64,000 nt of DNA from contig NZ_QPHM01000001.1 of NCBI RefSeq assembly GCF_003336245.1, positions 682,001 through 746,000 of the forward strand, given 5' to 3'. The translations under genes were made by a program, and so were the position numbers. The notes under the pieces were generated by a model. It did not search any database and was not told where the DNA came from. It saw only the letters and a list, made by a program, of their open reading frames with translations. The stretch is from Haloplanus salinus. GTDB taxonomy: Archaea; Halobacteriota; Halobacteria; Halobacteriales; Haloferacaceae. The first letter of the stretch is position 1, and every line of letters begins with the position of its first letter. This document shows positions 33,377-41,746 of the stretch, piece after piece.

Positions 33377-34591
33377 ATGACCGATACTGTGGACGATGTC
33401 GACCTCCCCTACGACGAGGAGGCGGCGTCGCAGCAGGAGAAAATCGAAGCCCTCCGGGAACGCCTCGACGTGCTGGAGGGCCAGAACGAGGAGATGCGCG
33501 ACAAGCTGCTGGACGCCAACGCGGAGAACAACAAGTACCAGCAGAAACTGGAGCGCCTGACCCACGAGAACAAGAAGCTCAAACAGTCGCCGCTGTTCGT
33601 CGCGACGGTCCAGGAGGTGAACGACGAGGGCGTCATCATCAAACAGCACGGCAACAACCAGGAGGCCCTCACCGAGGTCACCGAGGAAACGAAATCGGAG
33701 CTCGAACCCGACGCGCGCGTCGCGGTGAACAACTCCCTCTCCATCGTCAAGCGCCTCGATAAGGAGACGGACGTCCGCGCCCGCGTGATGCAAGTCGACC
33801 ACAGCCCCGACGTGACCTACGCGGACATCGGCGGCCTCGAAGGGCAGATGCAGGAGGTCCGCGAGACGGTCGAGATGCCGCTCGACCGCCCCGAGATGTT
33901 CCAGCAGGTCGGCATCGACCCGCCGTCGGGCGTCCTCCTCCATGGCCCGCCGGGGACGGGGAAGACGATGCTCGCCAAGGCGGTCGCCAACCAGACCGAC
34001 GCCACCTTCATCAAGATGGCCGGCTCCGAACTCGTCCACAAGTTCATCGGCGAGGGGGCGAAACTCGTCCGCGACCTCTTCGAGGTGGCCCGCGAGAACG
34101 AACCCGCCGTCCTCTTCATCGACGAAATCGACGCCATCGCGTCGAAGCGGACGGACTCGAAGACGTCGGGCGACGCCGAGGTCCAGCGGACGATGATGCA
34201 GCTGCTCTCGGAGATGGACGGCTTCGAGGAACGCGGCGAGATCCGCATCATCGCCGCCACCAACCGCTTCGACATGCTCGATCCGGCCATCCTCCGCCCC
34301 GGCCGGTTCGACCGCCTCATCGAGGTGCCCAAGCCCGACGAGGAGGGCCGGGGGATCATCTTCCAGATCCACACCCGCAACATGAACGTCGCCGACGACG
34401 TGGACTTCACTGCGCTGGCCGACATGGCCGACGACGCCTCCGGGGCCGACATCAAAGCCATCTGCACCGAGGCGGGGATGTTCGCCATCCGCGACGACCG
34501 CACCGAGATATACATGGACGACTTCGTGGCGGCGTGGGAGAAAATCAGCGCCGAGACGAACGACGAGAGCGCTTCGCGGGCGTTCGCGTAG
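33377..34591 (+). CDS. pan: Proteasome-activating nucleotidase (PAN)
   Basis: The 404-residue AAA ATPase unfolds proteins and feeds them to the 20S proteasome. An N-terminal coiled coil (residues 18-70) is followed by the OB domain, then the AAA module with Walker A GPPGTGKT (190-197), Walker B VLFIDEID (245-252), sensor-1 ATNR and arginine fingers in RPGRFDR. It is one of usually two PAN paralogues in haloarchaea. The C-terminus is R-A-F-A, with Phe where the HbYX gate-opening motif normally has Tyr. It is transcribed away from the mre11 cluster. Confidence 0.97.
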   Translation: MTDTVDDVDLPYDEEAASQQEKIEALRERLDVLEGQNEEMRDKLLDANAENNKYQQKLERLTHENKKLKQSPLFVATVQEVNDEGVIIKQHGNNQEALTEVTEETKSELEPDARVAVNNSLSIVKRLDKETDVRARVMQVDHSPDVTYADIGGLEGQMQEVRETVEMPLDRPEMFQQVGIDPPSGVLLHGPPGTGKTMLAKAVANQTDATFIKMAGSELVHKFIGEGAKLVRDLFEVARENEPAVLFIDEIDAIASKRTDSKTSGDAEVQRTMMQLLSEMDGFEERGEIRIIAATNRFDMLDPAILRPGRFDRLIEVPKPDEEGRGIIFQIHTRNMNVADDVDFTALADMADDASGADIKAICTEAGMFAIRDDRTEIYMDDFVAAWEKISAETNDESASRAFA

Positions 34592-34607
34592 TCGACGGCG
34601 GCTCTTT

Positions 34608-34730
34608 TTACGCGACGCCGAAGACGACGTACGGGCCGACGAAAAGCAGGACAAATAGCGCGACGAGCGCGACGAGGTAGGCGAGGCCGGTGGCGGCCGC
34701 GGTTCGCCAAGCGGGACTGGACACTGACAC
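34608..34730 (-). CDS. 40-residue single-pass membrane protein
   Basis: From GTG at 34730 the frame encodes MSVSSPAWRTAAATGLAYLV and a long hydrophobic helix (ALVALFVLLFVGPYVVFG), ending at TAA. A TATA-like box (aatata, around 34752-34759) lies 22-29 nt upstream on the minus strand, supporting a leaderless start here rather than the longer in-frame ORF. Function is unknown. Confidence 0.6.
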   Translation of the reverse strand: MSVSSPAWRTAAATGLAYLVALVALFVLLFVGPYVVFGVA

Positions 34731-34750
34731 GAACGAACGGACGGACGGCG

Positions 34751-34760
34751 GTAATATAAC
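34751..34760 (-). promoter_or_regulatory. TATA-like box of the 40-residue membrane protein gene
   Basis: On the minus strand the box reads gttatattac and lies just over 20 nt from the GTG start. It supports expression of the short ORF. Confidence 0.45.
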
Positions 34761-34765
34761 CGTGT

Positions 34766-36193
34766 CTATCGTGCGAGCGCACGAGCCCGCTCGGCGCTCG
34801 GACGGGTCGTCGCAGCCGCCGATCCGGCTTCCGTCGAGTTGGTTGGGGTCGGTGTCGACGTGGTGGCCCGTGTCGTTACCGTGGAGTTCCTCGACGACTC
34901 GTACGAGATTGGCGCGGTCGCGAGTCGCGTCGCGTGCAAACCCGGGTAGACGACGACCACCCGTGTCGCGGGCCACGGTACGTATGTGCGGTACCTGAAC
35001 TCGTCGTCCCTCACGGCCACCGCCTCGATGCCGACGACGGTCCCCCCGTCGACGAACCGAACGTGGATTTCATCCGCCGGTGTCCGACCGACAACCGTCA
35101 CCTGGGGTTGCGACGCATCACTCACCTCCACCGCAACGTCGTGGTTCCATGGGACCTCGGCCGCCCCGGGGAGCACAGCGACGCCCAGCGGGCTGAACAA
35201 CAGCGACGTGACGGCCGCGTAGCCGACGAGGAGCGATACGATCACCATCACCCCATATCCCACGTCGGCCACGAGCAGCCTCGTCCCGTCGGGGACGGAC
35301 CCGTCGTCGGAATCGGGTGTCGTCGCCGTATCGCGCCCGTTCGCGGCCTCCGTCGTGGCGCGGGCGGCGTATCCCCCGGTCGACGCCCCGTCGTCGACGG
35401 ACACCGGGGGGAGCGCACGCTCGATGGCCGCCCCGAAAGCGGAGACCGAATCGTACCGATCCGCGGGCCGCCGCGAGAGCGCGGTCGACAACACGTCGTC
35501 GACGGCCGGCGGAACGGCGAGCGAGCGCTCGCTCGCCGGGTGGATATCGCCCGCCTCGGCGGGGCCGTCGACCGGGAGATGGCCGGTCAGAGCGAAGTAC
35601 GTGACCGCCCCGAGACCGTAGACCACGGTCCGCTCGTCGCCGCCGGTCGGATCGTCGAGCAGTTCCGGGGCCGTGTACGGCGAGGACGGGGAGTCCCCCG
35701 CCGCGACGCGACAGGCCCGCTCGATTCCCCACCAGTCGACGAGTGCGTGCACAGCGCCGTCGCGGACGACGATCCGAACGTCGTCCGGGGTGAGCGCGAG
35801 ATGGGTGGCGTTGTAGAGCCGCGCGATCCGAAGTGCCTCCGTGACGTCGGCGGCGACGGTCCGGCGTTCGTCGGGCGAGAGCCGCGACTGGACGGCCGCC
35901 AGCGTCTCCCCCGGCGCGTCCGCGACTGCGATCCAGGGACGCGGGGAGTCGCCGCGGGCGTACACCCGGACGACGTTCGGGTGAGTGTGGGCATCCGCCC
36001 AGTCGTCCGCGGCCCGGTCGAACGCGTCGGCCATCCGGTCGTCGGCCGCCGGTGAGACGGCGAGGATGCGAACGGAACCGTCACCGTCGCCCAGTCGCCC
36101 ACGGTAGACGTCGACGACGTCGCCGGCACGGACGCGTTCCGCGTCCGCGACGTCCCGCGCCGCCCGCGCGAATTGGTCACCCGGATCACGCAT
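34766..36193 (-). CDS. Membrane-anchored protein kinase-like pseudokinase
   Basis: The 475-residue protein has a Ser/Thr-kinase-like fold (about residues 20-265). Structural features kept are DVVDVYRGRL (glycine-loop area), HPNVVRVY, the APE-like SPYTAPELL (171-179) and the VVYGLGAVTYFALTGHLP helix. Catalytic residues are lost: no Lys in the V-R-I-L-A-V strand, HRDLxxxN has become H131LALTPDDV, and DFG is D153WWG. It should bind but not phosphorylate. After a low-complexity linker, a transmembrane stretch (about 305-345) leads to an extracellular beta domain and a Thr/Ser-rich tail. It may sense or scaffold signals. Confidence 0.75.
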   Translation of the reverse strand: MRDPGDQFARAARDVADAERVRAGDVVDVYRGRLGDGDGSVRILAVSPAADDRMADAFDRAADDWADAHTHPNVVRVYARGDSPRPWIAVADAPGETLAAVQSRLSPDERRTVAADVTEALRIARLYNATHLALTPDDVRIVVRDGAVHALVDWWGIERACRVAAGDSPSSPYTAPELLDDPTGGDERTVVYGLGAVTYFALTGHLPVDGPAEAGDIHPASERSLAVPPAVDDVLSTALSRRPADRYDSVSAFGAAIERALPPVSVDDGASTGGYAARATTEAANGRDTATTPDSDDGSVPDGTRLLVADVGYGVMVIVSLLVGYAAVTSLLFSPLGVAVLPGAAEVPWNHDVAVEVSDASQPQVTVVGRTPADEIHVRFVDGGTVVGIEAVAVRDDEFRYRTYVPWPATRVVVVYPGLHATRLATAPISYESSRNSTVTTRATTSTPTPTNSTEAGSAAATTRPSAERARALAR

Positions 36194-36294
36194 CGGCTAC
36201 CGAATACGTGTATCTCGATCGACAAATGCGTTTCCGAACTGGTCGTCCCGGCGCGTGACGCGACGTTTTTGCCACGCCGGCCGAAAGGGTCGGT

Positions 36295-36723
36295 ATGAGC
36301 ATCCGTAGCGACGTGGCACCCAGCACGCTCCCGGTCGAGTTCTTCGAGGAGGGCGTCCAGGTCGAGTATCTCGACGGTCGGACGACGCTGTACCGGGGCG
36401 TCCCACAGAAGGCCGAGGAGACGCTCACGACCGCGCCGGGCAAGGAAGTCCACGTCCTCGTGACCGACTCCGGAGGGACCGAGGGCGTGATGCTGTACGT
36501 CAACGACCGCAAGACCCACGACGACATCCTGGAGTCGACCGGCGTGGGTCGGATCGTCCTCGACGGCGGCGAGGCGGAGGAAATCTTCCCCGGCGTCACC
36601 GTCGCCACGCCGGACGGGATGCGGTGTCGGATTCAGGCCGACCTCGACGTGGCCCGCGGGCGGGTGTTCGTGTTCGTCGAGGACGACTGGGGCGAGGAGT
36701 CGTACGAACTGGTCGACGAGTAG
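36295..36723 (+). CDS. Haloarchaeal conserved protein (probably DUF5796)
   Basis: The 142-residue acidic soluble protein is beta-rich (MSIRSDVAPSTLPVEFFEEG, VQVEYLDGRTTLYRGVPQKAEE, VHVLVTDSGGTEGVMLYVNDR). It contains VGRIVLDGGEAEEIFPGVTV and ends VFVFVEDDWGEESYELVDE. The pattern matches a family restricted to haloarchaea; function unknown. It is convergent with the zinc-finger gene, separated by no gap. Confidence 0.8.
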   Translation: MSIRSDVAPSTLPVEFFEEGVQVEYLDGRTTLYRGVPQKAEETLTTAPGKEVHVLVTDSGGTEGVMLYVNDRKTHDDILESTGVGRIVLDGGEAEEIFPGVTVATPDGMRCRIQADLDVARGRVFVFVEDDWGEESYELVDE

Positions 36724-36864
36724 CTACTGCAGGTATGAGGGGTCGGCGGTGTCGTCGTCGCACGTCTCTTCGTGCTGTTTTGCGTCCTCCTCGGCGTCGA
36801 ACAACATCCCACAGACCTCACACTCGTACCACGTCATGCCGTCCCGCTCGGTCGTGGACACCAT
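36724..36864 (-). CDS. 46-residue C2H2-like zinc finger protein (probably DUF7128)
   Basis: From the ATG at 36864 the frame encodes MVSTTERDGMTWYECEVCGM, then LFDAEEDAKQHEETC and a tail ending SYLQ. Cys15, Cys18, His30 and Cys35 form a C-x2-C...H-x4-C zinc site. Similar tiny proteins occur throughout Halobacteria. Role unknown; nucleic-acid or protein binding is likely. It converges on the DUF5796 gene with no spacer. Confidence 0.8.
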   Translation of the reverse strand: MVSTTERDGMTWYECEVCGMLFDAEEDAKQHEETCDDDTADPSYLQ

Positions 36865-36978
36865 GCGTGTACGTGGACGAGCGGGGGGTAAAACGGTTGC
36901 CCCGGTGACAGACTGTGAGACGGCTCCGAGCGCGGCGGTCCGGCGGCGGGTAGCGCGCCGCCGACGGACCGGCGTCGA

Positions 36979-37320
36979 TCACGGCTCGTCGCACGTCGAC
37001 ACGTCCGCGACGGTCAGGGCCATCCCGAACAGGTACAGGCCGAGTCCGGTCACGCCGGCCGGAACGGAAACGTGCAGTAGCGTCGATCCCGCGAAGGCGC
37101 CGACCCCCCCGCCGACGGCCCCGAGTCTCCGTGACGGCTCGGAGCGGGTCGACAGGGCGGCCCAGGCGTTCCGGTGAGCGAGCACGAGGGACGTGGTGGG
37201 ACCGTAGACGACCGCGACGGAGAACAGCGTGAGGCCATGCGTATCCGACACGTCGGCGACGAGGGCGGTGAGACCGACGCCGACGGCGGCAGCGACGGCG
37301 TAACGAACGAGGCGGTGCAC
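36979..37320 (-). CDS. Small polytopic membrane protein
   Basis: The 113-residue protein starts MHRLVRYAVAAAVGVGLTALVA and has four hydrophobic segments (VAAAVGVGLTALV, LTLFSVAVVYGPTTSLVLA, GGVGAFAGSTLLHVSV, GVTGLGLYLFGMALTVA). No motif is recognised. It lies 57 nt downstream of purA on the same strand, in the reading direction from purA. Confidence 0.65.
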   Translation of the reverse strand: MHRLVRYAVAAAVGVGLTALVADVSDTHGLTLFSVAVVYGPTTSLVLAHRNAWAALSTRSEPSRRLGAVGGGVGAFAGSTLLHVSVPAGVTGLGLYLFGMALTVADVSTCDEP

Positions 37321-37377
37321 GTCGGCGGACGTACCCGGACGGTCAAAAACCCCGCCGGGCCGTCGCCAGCCGGGAGA

Positions 37378-38709
37378 TTACGCGTCCCGCTCGAACGGGT
37401 CGACGAGTTCGATGGTCTCGGCGCGGTCCGGACCGACGCCGACGGCGTAGACGGGGGCACCGACTTCCCCGCTCAGGTAGTCGAGATACGCCCGCGCGCC
37501 GCCGGGCAGGGCGTCGTAGCCGTCGTCGGCGACGGCCGCCCAGTCCACCTCGGGCCACGGCTCGAACTCCTTCAGGATCGGCTCGCAGTCCGCCCAGCGC
37601 TCGGTCGTCGCGGGCATCGTCTCCAGTCGCTCGCCGTCGAGTTCGTAGGCGTCGCCCACCTGCACCTCGTCGAGCCCCGCGAGCACGTCGAGGTGGTTGA
37701 CCGCGATGCCGGTGAACCCGCTGGCGCGCGCGGCGTGGCGGAGCATCGGCACGTCCAGCCAGCCGATCCGACGCGGCCGACCGGTGACGGTGCCGAACTC
37801 GCCGCCCTTCTCACGGATGTAGTCGGCGAGGGCCTCGTCCTCGCCGTCGAGTTCGGTCGGGAGCGGGCCGGTGCCGACCCGCGAGAGGTAGGCCTTCACG
37901 ATGCCGACGACTTCGCCCTGCCCGACCACCGTCGGGCCGACGCCCGTCCCCGTCGAGGCGCCGCCGGCGGTCGGGTTCGAGGAGGTGACGTACGGGTAGA
38001 TGCCGTGATCGATGTCGATTGAGGTACCCTGTGCGCCTTCGAACAGCAGGTTCGCGCCGCCGTCGAGTTCGGTCCCGAGGAAGTCGCCCGCGTTGACCGT
38101 CATATCCTCCGCGTCGAGGCGACGGCCGACGGCCGCGAACTCCTCGTGGAGCGCGTCCACGTCGAACTCCTCGCCGGCTTCCATGCCGAACACGTCCTCG
38201 ACCACGGCGCGTTTCTGCGGAACCACGTACTCCAGTCGGTCGCGCAACACGTCGGGGTCGAGCAGGTCGCCGACGCGGATGCCACGCCGACCGACCTTGT
38301 CCTCGTAGGTCGGGCCGATGCCGCGGCCGGTGGTGCCGGCTTCGAGGTCGTCGTCGCTCTTGGCTTCCTCCTCGATACCGTCGAGGACGCGGTGGTACGG
38401 CATGATGACGTGTGCGCGGCGCGCGACACGCACGTCGGGGTCGAGTCCCCGCTCGCGGAGCGCGTCGAGTTCGTCGAACAACGTCCGCGGATTGACCACA
38501 CAGCCGTTACCGAGGACGCCGACCTTGCCGCGGATGGCGCCGCTCGGCACCAAGGAGAGTTTGTACTCCTCGCCGCCTTCGACGACGGTGTGGCCGGCGT
38601 TGTCCCCGCCCTGGTACCGGACCACGATGTCGGCGTTCCCACCCCACAGGTCGACGAGGGCGCCCTTGCCCTCGTCGCCGAGCTGGGACCCGACGATGGT
38701 GACAGTCAT
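37378..38709 (-). CDS. purA: Adenylosuccinate synthase
   Basis: The 443-residue GTP-dependent enzyme makes adenylosuccinate from IMP and aspartate in AMP synthesis. The ATG at 38709 begins MTVTIVGSQLGDEGKGALVD with the GDEGKG phosphate-binding loop. Further motifs are RYQGGDNAGHTV, the IMP-binding GTTGRGIGPTYEDKVGR-like stretch, LLFEGAQGTSIDIDHG and TVTGRPRRIGW. Length is normal. The next gene upstream is divergent. Confidence 0.97.
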   Translation of the reverse strand: MTVTIVGSQLGDEGKGALVDLWGGNADIVVRYQGGDNAGHTVVEGGEEYKLSLVPSGAIRGKVGVLGNGCVVNPRTLFDELDALRERGLDPDVRVARRAHVIMPYHRVLDGIEEEAKSDDDLEAGTTGRGIGPTYEDKVGRRGIRVGDLLDPDVLRDRLEYVVPQKRAVVEDVFGMEAGEEFDVDALHEEFAAVGRRLDAEDMTVNAGDFLGTELDGGANLLFEGAQGTSIDIDHGIYPYVTSSNPTAGGASTGTGVGPTVVGQGEVVGIVKAYLSRVGTGPLPTELDGEDEALADYIREKGGEFGTVTGRPRRIGWLDVPMLRHAARASGFTGIAVNHLDVLAGLDEVQVGDAYELDGERLETMPATTERWADCEPILKEFEPWPEVDWAAVADDGYDALPGGARAYLDYLSGEVGAPVYAVGVGPDRAETIELVDPFERDA

Positions 38710-38900
38710 GTCCGGCCGGGCATTCCACGCCACTCGCTAAACCGATTACGATACGCCCACGACGCGGCCGGTCGAGCGAGTCCGGCGCGAATCGACCGAC
38801 GGCAGCCGTCACCCCCCGCCCTGGCCGCGACCCGAAGCGTTAATTCCTCCCACCGATACATCCTAAGTGATCGTTTTCGGGCGCCGGGCCTCACAGCAAC

Positions 38901-38908
38901 TTTTAAAA
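38901..38908 (+). promoter_or_regulatory. TATA-like box of the coiled-coil regulator gene
   Basis: The box ttttaaaa lies 27-34 nt before the ATG at 38935, the classic archaeal core-promoter position for a leaderless gene. Confidence 0.65.
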
Positions 38909-38934
38909 CCCGTAACGACAAGTTAACAAGTGTC

Positions 38935-39240
38935 ATGATAGACAGGCTCGAGAAAGAAGTCGATATGCTCGAACGCCATCTGCAGGTGCTGAAGATGGTC
39001 ATCGGCAACGAACCGATCGGCATCGTGAAGATGTCCAACGAAACCGGCTACCCCCACCACAAGGTCCGGTACTCGCTCCGCGTCCTCGAGGAGGAAAACC
39101 TCATCGAGCCGTCGAGTCAGGGAGCGATCACCACCGAGGATACGGCCGACTTCGTCGACGAACTCGACGAGAAGATCGACGCCATCGTCGAGAAACTCGA
39201 CTCGATGAAGATCGAAGAGACGGCCGAGATTCAGAGTTAG
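38935..39240 (+). CDS. Winged-helix regulator-like protein with coiled-coil ends
   Basis: The 101-residue protein begins MIDRLEKEVDMLERHLQVLK, an N-terminal coiled coil, then a winged helix (GIVKMSNETGYPHHKVRYSLRVLEEENLIEPSSQGAITT) and a C-terminal helix (DELDEKIDAIVEKLDSM) suited to dimerisation. A strong TATA box supports the start. This is a conserved haloarchaeal regulator-like family without an assigned target. Its 3' end overlaps the convergent coiled-coil protein gene by 4 nt. Confidence 0.8.
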   Translation: MIDRLEKEVDMLERHLQVLKMVIGNEPIGIVKMSNETGYPHHKVRYSLRVLEEENLIEPSSQGAITTEDTADFVDELDEKIDAIVEKLDSMKIEETAEIQS

Positions 39241-41114
39241 AGCTCCGGTACGGTCAGGAAGAAGTCCTCGTCTCGCGCCTCGACCAGACAGAGGTGGAAC
39301 CCGGATTTCCGCGACAGTTTGACGTAGCTCTTCCGTGAACTCCGGCTGAACAGTCCGCCTCGGGTGGCGTCGACGGCGACCTCCATCGCGTCGGCGTCGA
39401 AGAAACTCGTCGTCACGACGAAGGCCGCGGCGAACGCCCCCACCGCTCGACTCGCCGACCGCGCATCGTCGAGGAGCGGCCGGATCGTCCCGGCACGCGT
39501 CGGGTCCCGCGAGTCGTCGAACGCCGCCACGAAGAGCGGATCGCCCATCTTGTTCCGGAACACGACGTCGAAGGTGACCGTCGTCGACCCCGCCCCGCCC
39601 TCGTCGTCCCCGGCGGTCACGTCGACGTCGCCGTCGAGGTCGATCCGATCGACGTTCTCTATGGCCTCGTACAGTTTCGACAGCTCCGCCCGCGTGTCGG
39701 TCTGCCGAATCTCGTAGACGAGGGCGGTCAACAACCACTCGGCGAACCGATGCTCGGGCGTCGTCCGGAGGAACGCGTCGAACGGCTGCCCGTCGACTCG
39801 GGCGCCCTCGCTCTCGAACTCGGTGTGATACTCCAACCGAAGGTTGTCGCGGAGCTCCGCCGCCGAAACCCGGCCCTCGGCGGCGCGTTCGAGCGTCCCG
39901 CTCGCCTTGTCGGCGTAGCGGACGAACAGGTTCGTCCCGGAGGTCGCCTCCTCCGGGGTGAGCGTCCGTGTCTCGACGTCGGAGTCGTCGTCGTCGGCTT
40001 CGAGCCGTTCGACCGCCGCCTCCAGTTCCGTCACCCGGTCGCGCAGGCGGTCGGCCTCCGCGCGGAGGTCGTCGCGCTCGCCGGCGATCCGATCCCGTTC
40101 GGCCGCCAGTTCCGCGATCCGCTCTCGAAGAGCGCGTGTTTCGCGGTGGAGCCGGTCGGCGTCGTCCGGTTCGGGGTCGGGTCCGTCACCGCCCGCCGTC
40201 GTCGACTCGTCGGCCGGCGACCGGTCGGATTCGGCGTCGCCGTCCGCGTCGGCTGCGGTCCCGTCGTCGTCGACCCCCGAGAGTTCGCCGAGCGACTGGA
40301 AGTCGTCCGCCGCGGCCGTCCCGCCGTCCGCACCGGCCGACTCGTCGACGCCGTCGTCGACGTCGGGCGTCGGTTCCGACCCGTCTCCGTCTCCGTCCTC
40401 GATGTCCGTGGCGGAATCGGCGGTCACGGCCTCCGCCGTCGTCCCGTCCTCGGCGTCGGCGGTCGACTCCGACTCCGCCGTCGTCCCGTCCTCGGCGTCC
40501 GGGTCGATCACGACGCCGGACTGGTCCGTGGACTCGGCGTCCGGTTCCGCCGGGGGCGCCGCAGCGCCCTCGGGTCGCTCCGGCAGGTCGACCACCTCGA
40601 CGTCGGCGTCGACGACGGAGTAAATGCCAACCTCGTCGGCGGCGCGTTCGAACGCCTCGTCGCCGGAGAGCAGGCGGCGGTTGTTCCCGACGAACGCGAC
40701 GGGGAGCGCGCGGCCGCCGTAGTAGACGACGTAGTAATCGCCCGAGAGGACGTTCTCCGAGAGTTCGACGTAGCCGACGAAGTTGCCCGAGGAGAGGGTG
40801 GCATCGATCTCCGACAGCGGCGTGTCGTTCGAGTAGTACTGCCCCCGGACCTCGCCGCCGCGGGCCTGCATGGCGTAGAGCAGCGGCAGCGACATATCGG
40901 GGGCGGTGTAGGCCGTCAGCGAGGCGTCCTCGAAGTCCTCGATGACGCCGTCGAAGGTCCCGACGAAGCGACCGTTGAGGACGAACGCCCACGCCGTGCC
41001 GTCGGTGACGGCGCCGGTGAACTTCCCGTCGGCCAGTTCGTACAGGCCGGCGACACCGTCCGCGACGGGACGGGTCCCCCACTCGGTCACTGCGTCGAGA
41101 ATCTCGCCGTCCAT
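39237..41114 (-). CDS. Large haloarchaeal coiled-coil protein (probably DUF7527)
   Basis: The 625-residue protein starts at ATG 41114 (MDGEILDAVTEWGTRPVADG). It has three parts: an N-terminal beta-rich domain (to about residue 190) with WAFVLNGRFVGTFDG; a long Asp/Glu/Ser/Thr/Ala-rich disordered region (about 190-340, with AEDGTTAE repeated); and a coiled coil (RALRERIAELAAERDRIAG... LEAAVERLEADD). The C-terminal domain (ATSGTNLFVRYADKASGTLE... to VPEL) is compact and well structured. No catalytic motif is visible. The family is confined to haloarchaea; the role is unknown. An upstream in-frame start is of Arg/Thr-rich low complexity and not used. Confidence 0.8.
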   Translation of the reverse strand: MDGEILDAVTEWGTRPVADGVAGLYELADGKFTGAVTDGTAWAFVLNGRFVGTFDGVIEDFEDASLTAYTAPDMSLPLLYAMQARGGEVRGQYYSNDTPLSEIDATLSSGNFVGYVELSENVLSGDYYVVYYGGRALPVAFVGNNRRLLSGDEAFERAADEVGIYSVVDADVEVVDLPERPEGAAAPPAEPDAESTDQSGVVIDPDAEDGTTAESESTADAEDGTTAEAVTADSATDIEDGDGDGSEPTPDVDDGVDESAGADGGTAAADDFQSLGELSGVDDDGTAADADGDAESDRSPADESTTAGGDGPDPEPDDADRLHRETRALRERIAELAAERDRIAGERDDLRAEADRLRDRVTELEAAVERLEADDDDSDVETRTLTPEEATSGTNLFVRYADKASGTLERAAEGRVSAAELRDNLRLEYHTEFESEGARVDGQPFDAFLRTTPEHRFAEWLLTALVYEIRQTDTRAELSKLYEAIENVDRIDLDGDVDVTAGDDEGGAGSTTVTFDVVFRNKMGDPLFVAAFDDSRDPTRAGTIRPLLDDARSASRAVGAFAAAFVVTTSFFDADAMEVAVDATRGGLFSRSSRKSYVKLSRKSGFHLCLVEARDEDFFLTVPEL

Positions 41115-41196
41115 TTGTGTAGGGATGGACGAAAGCGAGTCAAATAGTTTCCGGCAGTCGCGTCGAAGGGGCGCTCGCGAGGGCGTATCGCCGTCG

Positions 41197-41421
41197 TCAG
41201 GGCTCCTCGAACTCGATCGTGATCCGTCGGCGCGTCCCGTCGACGTATTTGTACCGCTCGTCCGGGTCCTCGTCCTCGGCCCGTCGGTGGGAGCCGTCAC
41301 AGAAAGGGTAGGAGTCGCTCAGCCCGCACAGGCAGACGGCCACGTCGCCGTGCTCGTCGTCGATGTCCGCCGGCGTGATGATCTTCGGCCCGGTCGCGGT
41401 GTGTGTGACTTCACGCGCCAT
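41197..41421 (-). CDS. CDGSH iron-sulfur domain protein
   Basis: The 74-residue protein has the 2Fe-2S ligand motif C-x-C-x...C-D-G-S-H: VAVCLCGLSDSYPFCDGSHRR. Three Cys and one His bind the cluster (CLC, C in FCDGSH, His). Such proteins carry electrons or clusters. It is a small acidic soluble protein, next to a zinc-ribbon-like protein and cytochrome oxidase subunit III on the same strand. Confidence 0.93.
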   Translation of the reverse strand: MAREVTHTATGPKIITPADIDDEHGDVAVCLCGLSDSYPFCDGSHRRAEDEDPDERYKYVDGTRRRITIEFEEP

Positions 41422-41462
41422 ACCGTGGGGTCGGGGTGTGGCGGCTTACGTGCTTGGACGGA

Positions 41463-41690
41463 TCAGTGCTTGTGCGTGAACAGCAGCGGACTGCCCTCGT
41501 ACACCGTGACGCAGATGTCGAGCGGTTCGATCTGTTCGAGGCTCGTCGCCTCGTTTTTACACACCACGAGGTCGTCGAACGGAGTTTCACAGACCGGGCA
41601 CGCGACGGAGACGGTGTTCTGGTAGAGTTTGATCTCGTCGTTCTCCTCACGGGGCGTCAGCGACGACACGAGTTGATCCAGATCGTCCAT
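41463..41690 (-). CDS. Small zinc-ribbon-type protein (probably DUF7385)
   Basis: From the ATG at 41690 (MDDLDQLVSSLTPREENDE) the protein has 75 residues with one CPVC knuckle (VACPVCETPFDDLVVC) and a second Cys (VVCKNE) that could bind zinc. The rest is a beta-rich tail (LDICVTVYEGSPLLFTHKH). Family conservation in haloarchaea is recalled; function unknown. It lies between CDGSH and cytochrome oxidase subunit III genes on the same strand. Confidence 0.7.
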   Translation of the reverse strand: MDDLDQLVSSLTPREENDEIKLYQNTVSVACPVCETPFDDLVVCKNEATSLEQIEPLDICVTVYEGSPLLFTHKH

Positions 41691-41746
41691 GCTCACGAAT
41701 GTCGCGTGAGAACACATAAATCCACGGCGGCGGACGAGCGACCGAT

